Positions 44,701-54,402 of a DNA stretch of 64,000 bases are shown piece after piece. The notes under the pieces are model-generated. The model did no database searches. It saw nothing but the letters and a program-made list of their open reading frames with translations, and had not been told where the DNA came from. Source of the stretch: Stenogyne calaminthoides. Taxonomy: Eukaryota; Streptophyta; Magnoliopsida; Lamiales; Lamiaceae. The position numbers were made by a program, and so were the translations under genes. Within the stretch, counting starts at the first letter, position 1, and every line of letters starts with the position of its first letter. The stretch is taken from positions 35,200,804-35,264,803 of the forward strand of contig JBBCBC010000001.1 in the NCBI GenBank assembly GCA_037126765.1. Reading direction: 5' to 3'.

Positions 44701-44898
44701 AATTGTGTGTAATGTATTTTATTTTGATATATATAATGGTGAACTCTTTTTTTTATTGAAAAATAAAGTGCAATGATTTATTAAACTCTTATTTAGGAGA
44801 TTTAGATTACATTTTCATTATTTATAATAAAAATTAATAAATAACTAAATAAATATTTAAAATATTTAATTTAATTAAACATAAAAAAATTCTTTTAG

Positions 44899-44926
44899 CC
44901 CGCGTAGTACGTGGGTCTAACATTAG
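44899..44926 (+). other. Probable Helitron 3' terminus (hairpin plus TTAG)
   Basis: CCCGCGTAGTACGTGGG (44899-44915) folds into a short GC-rich hairpin followed 11 nt later by TTAG and then T. Helitrons end in a hairpin 10-12 nt before CTRR and insert before T. The one-base departure (TTAG for CTAG) fits an old element. It lies about 200 bp after the helicase. Confidence 0.6.
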
Positions 44927-45715
44927 TATATATATATAAAAGGTTCTGACATGTGTCAGTTTAGGTCTCCTCTTCTTCTGACATGTGTCAATACATGTCA
45001 ACTATAATGATGTCAAGTGTCAATACATGTCAAGCCTAATGTTGCCATGTGTCTTTCCATAATCTTTATATAATTTAAATATTTAATTTTTGAGTACCAA
45101 TTTTCACACTCCAATATAATTATTAAAAATCTAAAAAATATTTTAAAAAATCAACTAAATCTTTAAAAGTAATTAAATTAAAAAAATTAAATAAAAAAAT
45201 TAAATAAAAAAATTACAGAAAATCTGACATTATTAAATAGAATATGAAAAATATTAAATTAAAAAATTCAACTAAATCTAATTTAAAAATCTAATTAAAA
45301 TCTTAAAAAAAATCAACTAAATAATTATAAAAAATTATAAAAAATCTGACATTTAAATAGAATATGAAAAATATTCCCAAAAAAATCAACTAAATCTTCA
45401 AAAAAATCCATTCAAAAAAATAAAATATTAAAAAATTAATTAAAATTAAATAAAAATTTTGAAAAAATTAAAAAATACTCCCTCCATCCCGGTGTAATTG
45501 TTCTGTTTATGTTTGTTGTTTTGTTTATGAATAATAATAAAATAATAGAAATAAAGGGGGTAATTTTGGGTATTGAGAGAGAGGAAAAATGTATGTGGAG
45601 TAATGAGTGGAGTAGTGTACATTTTTTGTAATATTGTGTGAAAAATGAGGATAAAAATTATGGGTAGTGGAGTTACTTTTTCCTTTTATGGAATTGGAAG
45701 GTTATAGTGGGACAT

Positions 45716-47109
45716 TGTTGGGATATTTTAGTTTTGATGAATTATGCCAAAACATTATCAACTTGTGTTATTTAAGATAATCTACAGATAATAAGTTGAG
45801 GGGGAACAAGAGAACAAGTTAAGGGGAACTCCCCGAAATCGATTTAAGATGATCAAATCGACGAGATCGGCAGACGAGGTTGATCGAGATCGGATGAGTA
45901 GGATGAGTTCCGAAAGTTAATCGATGTGCGAGAACTAATCACAGTCTAAACCGATACACAGTCGAACCGACTGTCGTCGTAAACCGACTCAACAGATCAA
46001 CTAAATGGTCGACTGGCTTTGGCTTTAACTAAACAGACGACCTCGCTTGTTGAACCGAAACGAATCGAGATATGATGTCTTTGAAACGATCTGATATCTT
46101 GAATCGATGCAGTGTCCCGATGCAAGAGTTGATGCAAATACGCAGAGCACTGCACTGTAAATATGCATACCGCATCGGTGACCGAATCGGAAGAGGTGAA
46201 ACAAGAATCATGCGAAATGATCAGATTAAGTTAGACACACAAAAGAAATTGCCAATAAGTAGATAACACATATATGGATGTGACATAAAGCTGCAAACAA
46301 CAGTGCAAAAAGGCAAAGAAAAGCTGGAAGATTATTAGTATGGATTTGAATATTATTCTCCAATGGTAATATTCAAATCCACACTATAAATACATTGCAC
46401 TATCTTCAAAAAAAGATAATGGAGGATGCTGCAAAGTGAAGATTAAAACAAAATATTCAAGCATCTCCATTCAAGAACACAGAGCATTAAATATTCAGAT
46501 TTACTCAATAGTGTTCTTCATTATATCTAAGCAAAAATGTCATATCATAAGCTTAGAGAGATTTTCCCAACCTTAGCCTAAAGGCTAAAACAATGTAAGG
46601 GAAAATCTCACCTAGTTGGAAATAACACCAAACCCAAACCCTTTCTTGAGAGAGAATTAGTGGTTAAGTAAGGTAGTTAATAGGCAATCCCGTGAGGGAG
46701 ATAAGTCCCGAGAGAGTGAGAACTCATTAAACATCTATAGGCGACCCCGTTAGGGAGATAAGTCCCGAGAGAGTGAGAACTCATTAAGCATCTATAGGCA
46801 ATCCCGTGAGGGAGATAAGTCCCGAGAGAGTGAGAACTCATTAAACATCTATAGGCGATCCCGTGAGGGAGATAAGTCACGTTGAGTGAGAGCTCCATAA
46901 ATATATGTTGGTTTAGTTGGTGCCCCATGAAGGGAAGAGTGGATGTAGGAGTTGGACTCCGAACCACTATAAAATCGTGTGTTCTTTATTGCTTTATGCT
47001 CTTACTTGTCATATGCATTTGGTTATAAACACATCGTTTAAAAAAAATAGAATCATTATTCTCTCACCCCTGTTTTATATGCATTACATGGTTTTTCACG
47101 GGACCAACA
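45716..47109 (+). repeat. Solo copia-A LTR (1394 bp)
   Basis: TGTTGGGATATTTTAG to CACGGGACCAACA, the same termini as 7100 and 14261, with no internal domain or second LTR. A TATA region (CACTATAAATAC) is at about 46381. The 5-bp flanks GACAT and ATTGC do not match, so the target duplication is eroded or the ends were altered by the recombination that formed the solo LTR. Confidence 0.88.
46681..46908 (+). repeat. 57-bp tandem repeat, 4 units, inside the solo LTR
   Basis: Units begin TAGGC at 46681, 46738, 46795 and 46852 and contain GAGGGAGATAAGTCCCGAGA. The period is divisible by three, giving a spurious minus-strand ORF. The reverse A LTR (14600-14670) has a shorter GGGATTGCCTACCCTCCC array at the homologous place. 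Confidence 0.85.
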
Positions 47110-48021
47110 ATTGCTTTCCATAAAAGGAAAGCGAAACAATTATAGTGGGACGGAGTGAGTATTAAAAGATCAATTAAATCTTTCAAATATAATTAAATAC
47201 TTAAATAATAATCTTTAATTATTTTTTTAATTTAATTATTTTTTAAAATTTATTTGTTTGGGCGACTTGAAAAGAGATTGAGAGAGTGGGAAGACGGTTA
47301 TCTTCTAAATCTGAAAAAAATTGACTAAATCTTTAAAAATAATTAAATTAAAAAAAATCAATTAAAAAAATTAGAGAAAATCTTACATTATTAAATAGAA
47401 TATGAAAAATATTAAATTAAAAAATTCAATTAAATCTAATTTAAAAAAATAATTAAAATCTGAAAAATATTTTAAAAATCAATTAAATCTTTAAAAATAA
47501 TTAAACTAAAAAAATCAGTCAATAAAAAAGATTAGAAAAATACTGACATATTAAATAGAATACGAAAAATATTCTTAAAAAATCAACCAAATCTTCAAAA
47601 AAATCCATTCAAAAAAATAAAATATTAAAAAATTAATTAAATCTTCAAATATAATTATATATTTAAAAATTAATCTTTAATTGATTTTTTTAATTTAATT
47701 ATTTTTTAAAATTTATTTGTTTGGGAGGCTTGAAGAGAGATTGAGAGAGTGGAAAGACGATTATCTTCTCAGTGAAAGTATATATATTTATATGTAAAAG
47801 TAAATTGATTGATGAATTATGTTTCAAAATTTGGGAAAAAGAGACCTTAATTTGTTGGAGAAAAATTTAATAGGAAATTCAAGTAACGCGATGGGCTTCA
47901 TTCATATATTCTCTTTAATTACTATGACTTAAAATTTCTGCATAGTTCAATGGAGGGCCGACCCAGTTCCTAGGGCGTCTGAGTGGTATAAGAGGGCATT
48001 TTTACATCTAATGATCTAGAC

Positions 48022-48211
48022 ATGATGCTTAGTGACGATCTTGAACAACTGAAGAAGATCAAGTGTGATTTATTTATTCCAATATTCTATCTCAATTATA
48101 TTAAGTTTATCTTTGATTTATTTGTTCTTTTTTTTTTAAGCTACTTGCATAAACTATCGTGGTCTTTGTCACTACTGGGAGTCTGGGACTTTCGTGTGTG
48201 TGGATAACACA
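48022..48211. other. Intergenic stretch, nothing assigned
   Basis: 47770-48211 is AT-rich and non-coding; I see only short chance ORFs and no repeat family I can name. Confidence 0.5.
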
Positions 48212-49328
48212 AGAGTATGTTCGTTTCAGGCTTACAGTAGGCGTAGAAAATCCTGGACTTCAAAGTCCTTGGATTTCAATGTTCTAATTAAAAAAATAAT
48301 TATATGTTTGTTGGGAGATTTTATAGGATAGAATTGTGTAGGATGGAGAAAAAGTTGATTATTTGTATTATTATATTATTGTTGTAATGATTGAATGAAT
48401 GTGATGTATTGTAAATTGTGTAAAAGAAAGGAGATTATTATTTGTATTATTATAATAACTTAGGATATTGGGTAAGTAGGGTATAGAGTGCAGTTATAGG
48501 CAAGGGTGCAGAAGTCGGATATCGAAAGTAGGGTATTTTCTGGCCGCTTAGACTTATCAAATTTTATTTTATTTCTTTTTATTAAAAGAAAAAAGAAGTG
48601 GGTTTTCTAAAGATATAGTGAAGGATTGGGCCTGGCCCAAAGCCTTACCTCCTCCAAATATTCACTCGTGTTCTTTATTCACGCGTCATTCTGGAAAAAA
48701 AATCCCAAATAATCACCGTACACCAAATTGCCAAATTCACGCCAGAAATTGCGCTTTGCACCACCAAGACAACAAAATTTCCGCCTGAAATCAAGGCCCA
48801 AATCACTTCTACATCTGATTCACTATGAAAACCTGAGCATGACGAACAAAGGGGGGGCGAGCTGAGGCAGGCTGCGTCGCGAGCGAGGGAGGTAGGAGTG
48901 GCGGTGGGCGCGGCGGCATGGGCTAAGGTTTAGAAGCTAAGGTTCAAAATTTTCTCCTCTTAGATTCTCTCTTCTCCAATCTGAACACGTGAGTTGTTGT
49001 TTTTGATTTGTTTTTTCAATCTCTACTGATCCAATCTCTTCTCCAAATTCTTCAAAGCTGAATAAAATTAAAAAAAAAATTGCAAAACGACTGGCCGACT
49101 TTGGCCGCCTAGACGGCGCCCAGAGCAGAAGCCGACTTTTGTGGCCGAATTATGGTGAATCGGGACGGGTAGCGGCCGCCTAGCCCGATTTCTGCATCCT
49201 TGGTTATAGGTACTAGAGATGGATTATATAGGATTTCAAAATACCTTGATTGAGTATTGAAATAAAGGGGTATTTGAGATTGTATAGTCAAAGTATGTCC
49301 GTAGTAGTCAGGAAACGAACATACCCTT
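48212..49328. mobile_element. TIR element (about 0.4 kb plus nested hAT MITE)
   Basis: The left end GAGTATGTTCGTTTC (about 48213) is mirrored by GAAACGAACATACCC (49312-49326). These are inverted repeats of about 15 bp with one mismatch. Removing the nested element leaves about 415 bp. The flanking bases do not form an obvious duplication, so the superfamily is undecided. Confidence 0.6.
48501..49202. mobile_element. hAT-type MITE (702 bp), nested
   Basis: The left terminus CAAGGGTGCAGAAGTCGG pairs with the right end CCGATTTCTGCATCCTTG, giving TIRs of about 18 bp with few mismatches. The 8-bp target duplication GTTATAGG is exact on both sides (48493-48500, 49203-49210). An 8-bp duplication with CA-start TIRs is diagnostic of hAT. 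The interior has a GC-rich block (48840-48920, and 49090-49180) unlike its AT-rich surroundings and no transposase. Confidence 0.88.
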
Positions 49329-49621
49329 AGACGTAGGGGAAAGACTATTGGTGTCTCTAAGAAACAATAAGTCATGTCTCTTCTTTCTATGTTATGTCAT
49401 ACATTGGATTATGTTATCTTTGTTTTGGATTTGAAGTTTCGATTTCAGAAAAACAAATAGGTTTAAGAATTAGAAAGGGAAGGAAAAAACCATTGCATGC
49501 TTAACACAAATTCAATTAAATAAATTATGAATATATAATGTGATTTTTATTCACGTTTAGTTTAGAAACTAAAGAAGTGATAGAGTTATATAAGTCTGCC
49601 TAAGTGAATATTTAGAACAGG

Positions 49622-49650
49622 CCAGTGCATTGCACGGGGCAAAAGACTAG
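49622..49650 (+). other. Helitron 3' terminus (hairpin plus CTAG)
   Basis: CCAGTGCATTGCACGGGG forms a stem with one mismatch. CAAAAGA then CTAG follows, with T at 49651. Hairpin-to-end spacing is 11-12 nt, as in canonical plant Helitrons. Confidence 0.75.
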
Positions 49651-50990
49651 TATCATAAACGTTACGAATCAATTAACAAATATTAACGTACGAATTCAGA
49701 AATCCCTGAAATTGGAATAACGCTAGCCTTCCATAGGCATAATTAAAACACAAAATTCTAAACAAGAAAACATAAAGATAAAATCTCAATAGTCATCTTT
49801 CTTCGTGCTCGAGACTCCTTCTCTCTCTCCAATGCTCTCTGCCTTGAGTTTCCGCTTCTTCCAAGTTAGTGTGAATTTCCTATGGATCACCCCACTATTA
49901 ATAACCTTCTGCCAACGTCCACAATTTCCAAAGATAAGCATGCAAAGATTTGCATGATACTTTTCCTAATCTTTCAATATATTTTCATGAATCTTCCAAA
50001 AATATGCCTTCCAATATACACGCGCAGACTCAATCTCCCCAAACAAATCTTCTAGACCAAATCAAAGATACGTGCTAATCTTCTAGAATTAATGGCAAGA
50101 TACACCCAAATCTTCTCAATTAATTGCACATGTAAATCCTCTTTCTTTCCCACCTCTTCTAGAATCTGGACCTGCACTTGGAAACTCAATGTGGGTATTT
50201 TGCAACACAAATCCAGCCCAACAATGCTCCACAAAAGACATCTAAATACATTAAAAAATACAAGAATAGATCAAGCGTGAAATAATATCATCAAAACACA
50301 CATAATTAGTTAATCATGTCATCTTAATACAAACGAGTCCAATAAATTGCACTCTAGTCTATTAAAAACATGCATAATTTACTACTTATCAAATACTCCC
50401 ACATTTAAGTCTTTGCTTGTCCTCAAGTAAAAGCACAACACCAAGAGAGCAACAATGGAGAAGCTAAGAGATTCGCTCAGGTCCTCTCTACCCGCCAAAT
50501 ATAACACTATTTCAAAGTAGTAACTCACAAAGTCTCGGACTAAGATCAATGCAATTAGAACTTGTGAACTTTTGAAAGATTCCACTAAAGTTCTAAAAAT
50601 AATTTATGATAGATCCTCAAAATCCTTGACTTGTTAAGCCCCTTACCGTGCCTCGACTCCCCTAAGATTCGCTTCACCTAAAATAGGCAACCCGACAAAC
50701 TCTGCATTCTAGTGTACTCCCTATCTCCTTATGTTTTTTCTTTTCTTTTTTTTTCTTTTTTTTTAAGGTCTGCACCACAACTCTACTTGTGTTTGACTTT
50801 GAAAATGCTCAAACCCCCTAAAGTAAGCAGCTGTCACAACACCTCTTTTTTTTCTTCTTCTTCATTCTTTTTTTTTTCTCTTCCTTTTTTATTCAAGACC
50901 GCAACTTTACTCCATCGTTAGATTTTAGCTCAAAATTTTTCTAACCCCTAAAAATGGGCGGCTGTACCGGCTTGTTTTCACAATTCTTCA
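49651..50990 (-). mobile_element. Old antisense LTR-retrotransposon remnant, non-coding
   Basis: On the minus strand, 50435-50385 reads CTTGAGGACAAGCAAAGACT then TTAAATGTGGGAGTATTTGATAA. This signature commonly ends the internal domain of plant Ty3/gypsy elements just before the 3' LTR. 50384 down to about 49660 would then be LTR-like, and 50700-50990, with long pyrimidine runs (TTTTTCTTTTC), internal sequence. No ORF of the family survives. Confidence 0.4.
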
Positions 50991-50999
50991 ACTAAAACT

Positions 51000-52000
51000 C
51001 ATTTTCTCAATACCACATCAAAAAATTTCTACCTTAAGAGGTGTTAGTGTTAGTGTCCTAGAGACAATCTATTTTAAGGACATAATACTCGATGATATTC
51101 AGTTTGATTTAATATTATTATCCATTTAATATTAATGTATGGCAATACACCTATTCGAATATTATGTTTGATTGTTTGCATTTATTCTTATTTGTGTTCC
51201 CATGAATAATTGATGTCACTGAGGATGTGAGAACTCAGGTGACTTAAGCATGATTCTCAAATAGTCCCGATCAAGGATCATCAAGAATGGGACATTGATG
51301 ATGCAATTGAGATTGGTGTGTGATCTACATCATACTCTTAGAGAGTGTAGTAAGATCTCACTCACTACGAGATACTAGGTATCTTATGATGGATGCACAG
51401 ATACCTTAGAGGGTATTGGTATACCCATCCGAGAAACTGTTTGATGTAATTCCACAACATGTGTCTACGGGTGTCTCGGTTAGTGGGAGCGATGCGATAC
51501 TCCTTTGACTTGAGGTCAATACGCACGACATCTATAGAATGATGAACTTTGACCATGACCGATGCATGCAACCTTCCATGGGTAGATATGACTTAGATTG
51601 GGATCATCACGAAATGCATGTGCGTGGTAGTTGAGCCAAGAATATGATTCATTCCTCAATGTGGATTTAGAGAGAATACTCATCTTCTCATCATAATTGG
51701 ATCTAAGTCATCGGCCGATCCACGTCAACTTGGACTTTGTGGCTAAGTGTGACATAAGTGATCAATTAGTGATTAGAGATAATATGATTAAGTTATTTGA
51801 ATAGACACTTCATCATGTTCAAGATTTAATCGAGTATTCGCGAATGAAAGAAAGTTATCGTAATAGCTCTTGTTTCAGTTACAGGTAGTTGTACATTCCC
51901 TCGCAACGTACCTCATATATTGAGAATATTTGATTTACAAGATTAGGGATTTTATTTTCTAATAAGGTTAGCTTAAGATTTAAGCTAGGCCGCTCGAACC
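51000..52000. other. Unassigned non-coding repeat-like sequence
   Basis: A TGTTAGTGTTAGTGTCCTAG start (about 51040) and uniform moderate GC suggest an LTR, but no second copy or matching end is in the window. ORFs here are short and unconvincing. Confidence 0.3.
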
Positions 52001-52560
52001 AGTTCCGCCCACCAACGACGGAGACTGTGGCACGTCGCTCTAGGCGGCGGCTAATCACCGCGCCTAGCGATGGCTGCGCATGATGGTGGCGCACTCGATT
52101 TTGCGATGGTTCTTCGTCTTTCTCTAATCTTCACGGCGGCGATGCGCGCCCGCGTTGAAAAATCGACTGCGTTCCGCGGCTCTATCTCTCTTTGGTTCTG
52201 ACGCCGACCTCACACACGTGCGATGCTTCTATTGGTTGAGATTTGGATCAATTCGATCGGCCCGGTGGTGATTTCATCCGTGTTGATGAATCGAGGTCGT
52301 CTCGCTATCTTTGATGGTTGTCGACGTGTCAATTTTGCGCATATGGAGCATCAGTGATGGCGAGTCGCCCACGCGCACCTAGCGACGGTGGCGACTCGCC
52401 CACGCGCTTGCGACGGCAGCAAAGGCCCACTCGATTGCGTGGTTGACGATGGCGATTTCGTCTGGTCTTGTCGTGGTTGATGCATGTTCTTAGTTCTGGG
52501 TTGCTTCTCAATTCAATGCTTGATGATTATTTTGATTCGAATCCTTTACCTTGTTGTTTC
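52000..52560. other. Local GC-rich block, unassigned
   Basis: This block is much richer in GC than its neighbours. It contains a repeated motif CGCCCACGCGC followed by ACCTAGCGACGG or TTGCGACGGC (52365-52430) and CGCCTAGCGATGG (52060). Neither strand keeps a long ORF. It may be a captured gene leader or part of the neighbouring LTR-like unit. 52560-52985 is featureless and AT-rich. Confidence 0.3.
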
Positions 52561-52989
52561 CCCCTTTTTGCACACTGAAACCTCGATGATTTTGAAAGCT
52601 TTTCAATACTGGAAATTCATTAATTGACTGGGTTGAATTGTTGATGATGAACGATGGTTTGGTGTTTGGGTTTTGGAAATTTAACATCCCGAATTACATA
52701 TTGGATCTGGAAATTTGGGCGGTGATGTGGGAGGGACTTGGTTGAAAATTCGATTTTCACTAGGCCCTCTTTGAGCAATTTTTGAAATTGCATCTGAGCT
52801 ATAAGAAAACAAATAGATATTTTAATTAAAATTTTATCGGTTGGACAGAGAATTATAATTAATTGGATTAATTGAATTTTAATAATTAATTGATTAAATG
52901 AAATTAAAATTAGATTTTAATTTTGTTTTAAGTATTTTGATAAATTATTAAATCCCAGTTGGTTAACTTTTTTTTAAATATTTTGTTAA

Positions 52990-53130
52990 CGCATTTATAG
53001 ACCGCATTATAACTGTTTGGGTAGGCGGCACCCAATACTTGTCGGACCGTATTAAATATTTGGGTAGACGGCATCCGATATATGTTAGTCGGTGTATGTC
53101 ATGTTTGGGTAGGCGGCGCCCAATAATTGC
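52990..53130 (+). repeat. Three-unit repeat with small hairpins
   Basis: TTTGGGTAGGCGGCACCCAA at about 53017, TTTGGGTAGACGGCATCCGA at about 53070 and TTTGGGTAGGCGGCGCCCAA at about 53112. In each, GGGT and the later ACCC-type bases can pair. Confidence 0.6.
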
Positions 53131-53399
53131 TCAAGTGTGACGTAGTTATCATGTTGGATCTTGATTAAGCAATTAATACCCCGCCTTTAAAACGTTCCTC
53201 AATAAAATATGATTCTCATTAAATTGAAAGATGTCTTCCATCAAAATTAAAAGTAAACTGAAAATTTAGTTCCAATGAGTATTTAAGGCCCAGGTCTTTT
53301 GCTCGGTGTTGTGTTCGATACAATTACTCAATTTATTCGTACACATCAGAGGGACAAGTGTATTAATACTATTAAAATAACCATGCTCGATGGACAAAT

Positions 53400-53566
53400 G
53401 TACTCCCCAGCTTGCCGACCAAACAAGTTTGTTCGCCAGCTTGCCGAGCAAACAGGTTTGCTCGCCCACTTGCCGACCAAGCGAGTATGCTCGCCAACTT
53501 GCCAACCAAGCAAGTATGCTCACCACTTGTCGACCCAGCAAGTATGTTCGCAGCTCGCCAAATCTG
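53400..53566 (+). repeat. ~34-bp minisatellite, about 5 units
   Basis: Repeats of CTTGCCGACCAAACAAGTTT plus GCTCGCCA and variants. The CTCGCC/GAGCAA word use resembles gypsy-C (53762-64000) rather than the copia elements, so it may be part of a related gypsy LTR. ORFs on both strands through it are shadows. Confidence 0.65.
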
Positions 53567-53567
53567 G

Positions 53568-53761
53568 CATGATGACCTGATGCTATCCTGAGATGATCCT
53601 GAAGATATGATTGATCTGATCAGTCGAGCTGATCAGATCAGGCAAGAAGAAATCAGATAGCCTGAGTCAAGTGACCTGAGGGTCAAGATGTCTGAATTCA
53701 GAAGAGCTGAACTCAGTAAACCTGAGTAACCTGAAGGCTCAGATATGCTCGATGAGGACAG
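53568..53761 (+). repeat. Copia-A LTR fragment (about 190 bp)
   Basis: GACCTGATGCTATCCTGA and onward matches the forward A LTR at about 7500-7640. The sequence continues through AAGAAGAAATC and GTCAAGATGTC to CCTGAAGGCTCAGATA. It is sandwiched between the minisatellite and the gypsy-C promoter region. Confidence 0.7.
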
Positions 53762-54324
53762 TGTTCTGGTATAATATTGATATGGTCAAAGGGGCGAACA
53801 GGGTAATCAGTCGAGCAAAAGTTGATATGGACGACAAAAATAGTGCCTTATAAACAAGTAAATGCAAAGGTCAACCAGGAAGACGAAGTTGAAAATGTGG
53901 CAGCATCACATGAGTTCTTGCAAGACACAAAGTCTCCAGCTCATGCTAGCCAAACCAGCTCATGCTTGTCAAAGTACTATAAATAGAAGAAAAAAGAACA
54001 AGAAACAGGTTCACAAAAATTTCCCAGAGTGGTTAGGTTCTGAATATTTCCGGAGGAGTTCAGTAAAATTCACAAGCACACACACTTACTCTCCAAATCA
54101 TCTTCTTTCATAGAAGTTTTCCCCATGAGAAGTATGGTGTACTGTGTATGTAAACCTCGCAATATGACATCCCTGGCTTGGAATGCCCCCAGAGTAGTCA
54201 TTTCTTGACGAACTGGGTCAACAAATTCCTGTTATTTACCGTATATTGTACACGTACTTATTTTGTTTGTGAGTTGTTATCAAATTAGCCACATAATATT
54301 CTCCATAAAAAACGACTCGCAACA
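53762..54324 (+). repeat. Gypsy-C 5' LTR (5' boundary uncertain)
   Basis: The 3' end ACTCGCAACA is fixed by the adjoining primer site. TGTTCTGGTATAAT at 53762 is a plausible TG start, giving 563 bp and placing the insertion in a copia-A LTR relic. Alternatively the LTR could extend upstream through the minisatellite and contain that relic. TATAAATA at 53978-53985 is a good TATA box. Confidence 0.6.
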
Positions 54325-54325
54325 A

Positions 54326-54343
54326 TTGGCGCTAGAGGAAGGG
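54326..54343 (+). other. Gypsy-C primer-binding site
   Basis: TTGGCGCTAGAGGAAGGG starts one base after the LTR end. TTGGCGC-type sites are usual in Tat-lineage elements; I cannot fix the tRNA by eye. Confidence 0.65.
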
Positions 54344-54402
54344 GAGAAAAAACCAACCCATACACAATCCCGTAGATAGTCGAGGCAGAAAAAAGAAATA
54401 TA

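Larger units (their letters stand above)
45478..47159. mobile_element. Stowaway-like (Tc1/mariner) MITE split by a solo LTR
   Basis: The left end CTCCCTCCATCCC and the right end, on the minus strand CTCACTCCGTCCC, match the plant Stowaway/mariner terminus CTCCCTCCGTCCC. TA flanks both ends (45476-45477, 47160-47161), the required target duplication. Without the solo LTR the MITE is about 288 bp. Confidence 0.88.
45090..47770 (+). repeat. Tandem duplication of an AT-rich unit of about 0.5 kb, first copy interrupted
   Basis: The block 45100-45440 (repeated TCAACTAAATCTTTAAAA, GAATATGAAAAATATTAAAT) recurs at 47290-47640. 47168-47310 (ending GAGAGAGTGGGAAGACGGTT) recurs at 47637-47770. So copy 1 is 45090-45475 plus 47162-47310, and copy 2 is 47311-47770. 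Copy 2 is uninterrupted and preserves the approximate empty site of the MITE in copy 1. Confidence 0.7.
44927..49650 (+). mobile_element. Probable second, non-autonomous Helitron with nested insertions
   Basis: The 3' end is textbook: a hairpin at 49622-49638, then CTAG at 49647-49650 followed by T. The 5' end is unresolved. The sequence after 44915 (TCTAACATTAGTATATATA, then AAAAGG and an ACATGTGTCA repeat) resembles plant Helitron 5' ends, which begin TC and carry TATATAAAAGG. It would abut the first Helitron. It contains no helicase and hosts the MITEs and solo LTR listed separately. Confidence 0.45.

Noticed and set aside
46677..46967. 96-codon minus ORF with a repeated HGIAYRCLMSSHSLGTYLP-type unit
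   Set aside because: It is a shadow of the 57-bp tandem repeat in a solo LTR.
51365..52094. Several 60-70 codon minus ORFs
   Set aside because: No domain, no conserved neighbour, and length expected by chance in a sequence of this GC content.
52000..52560. Possible GC-rich host gene exon
   Set aside because: Frames on both strands are short, no conserved domain is visible, and the repeated CGCCCACGCGC motif looks repetitive. Kept only as an unassigned block.
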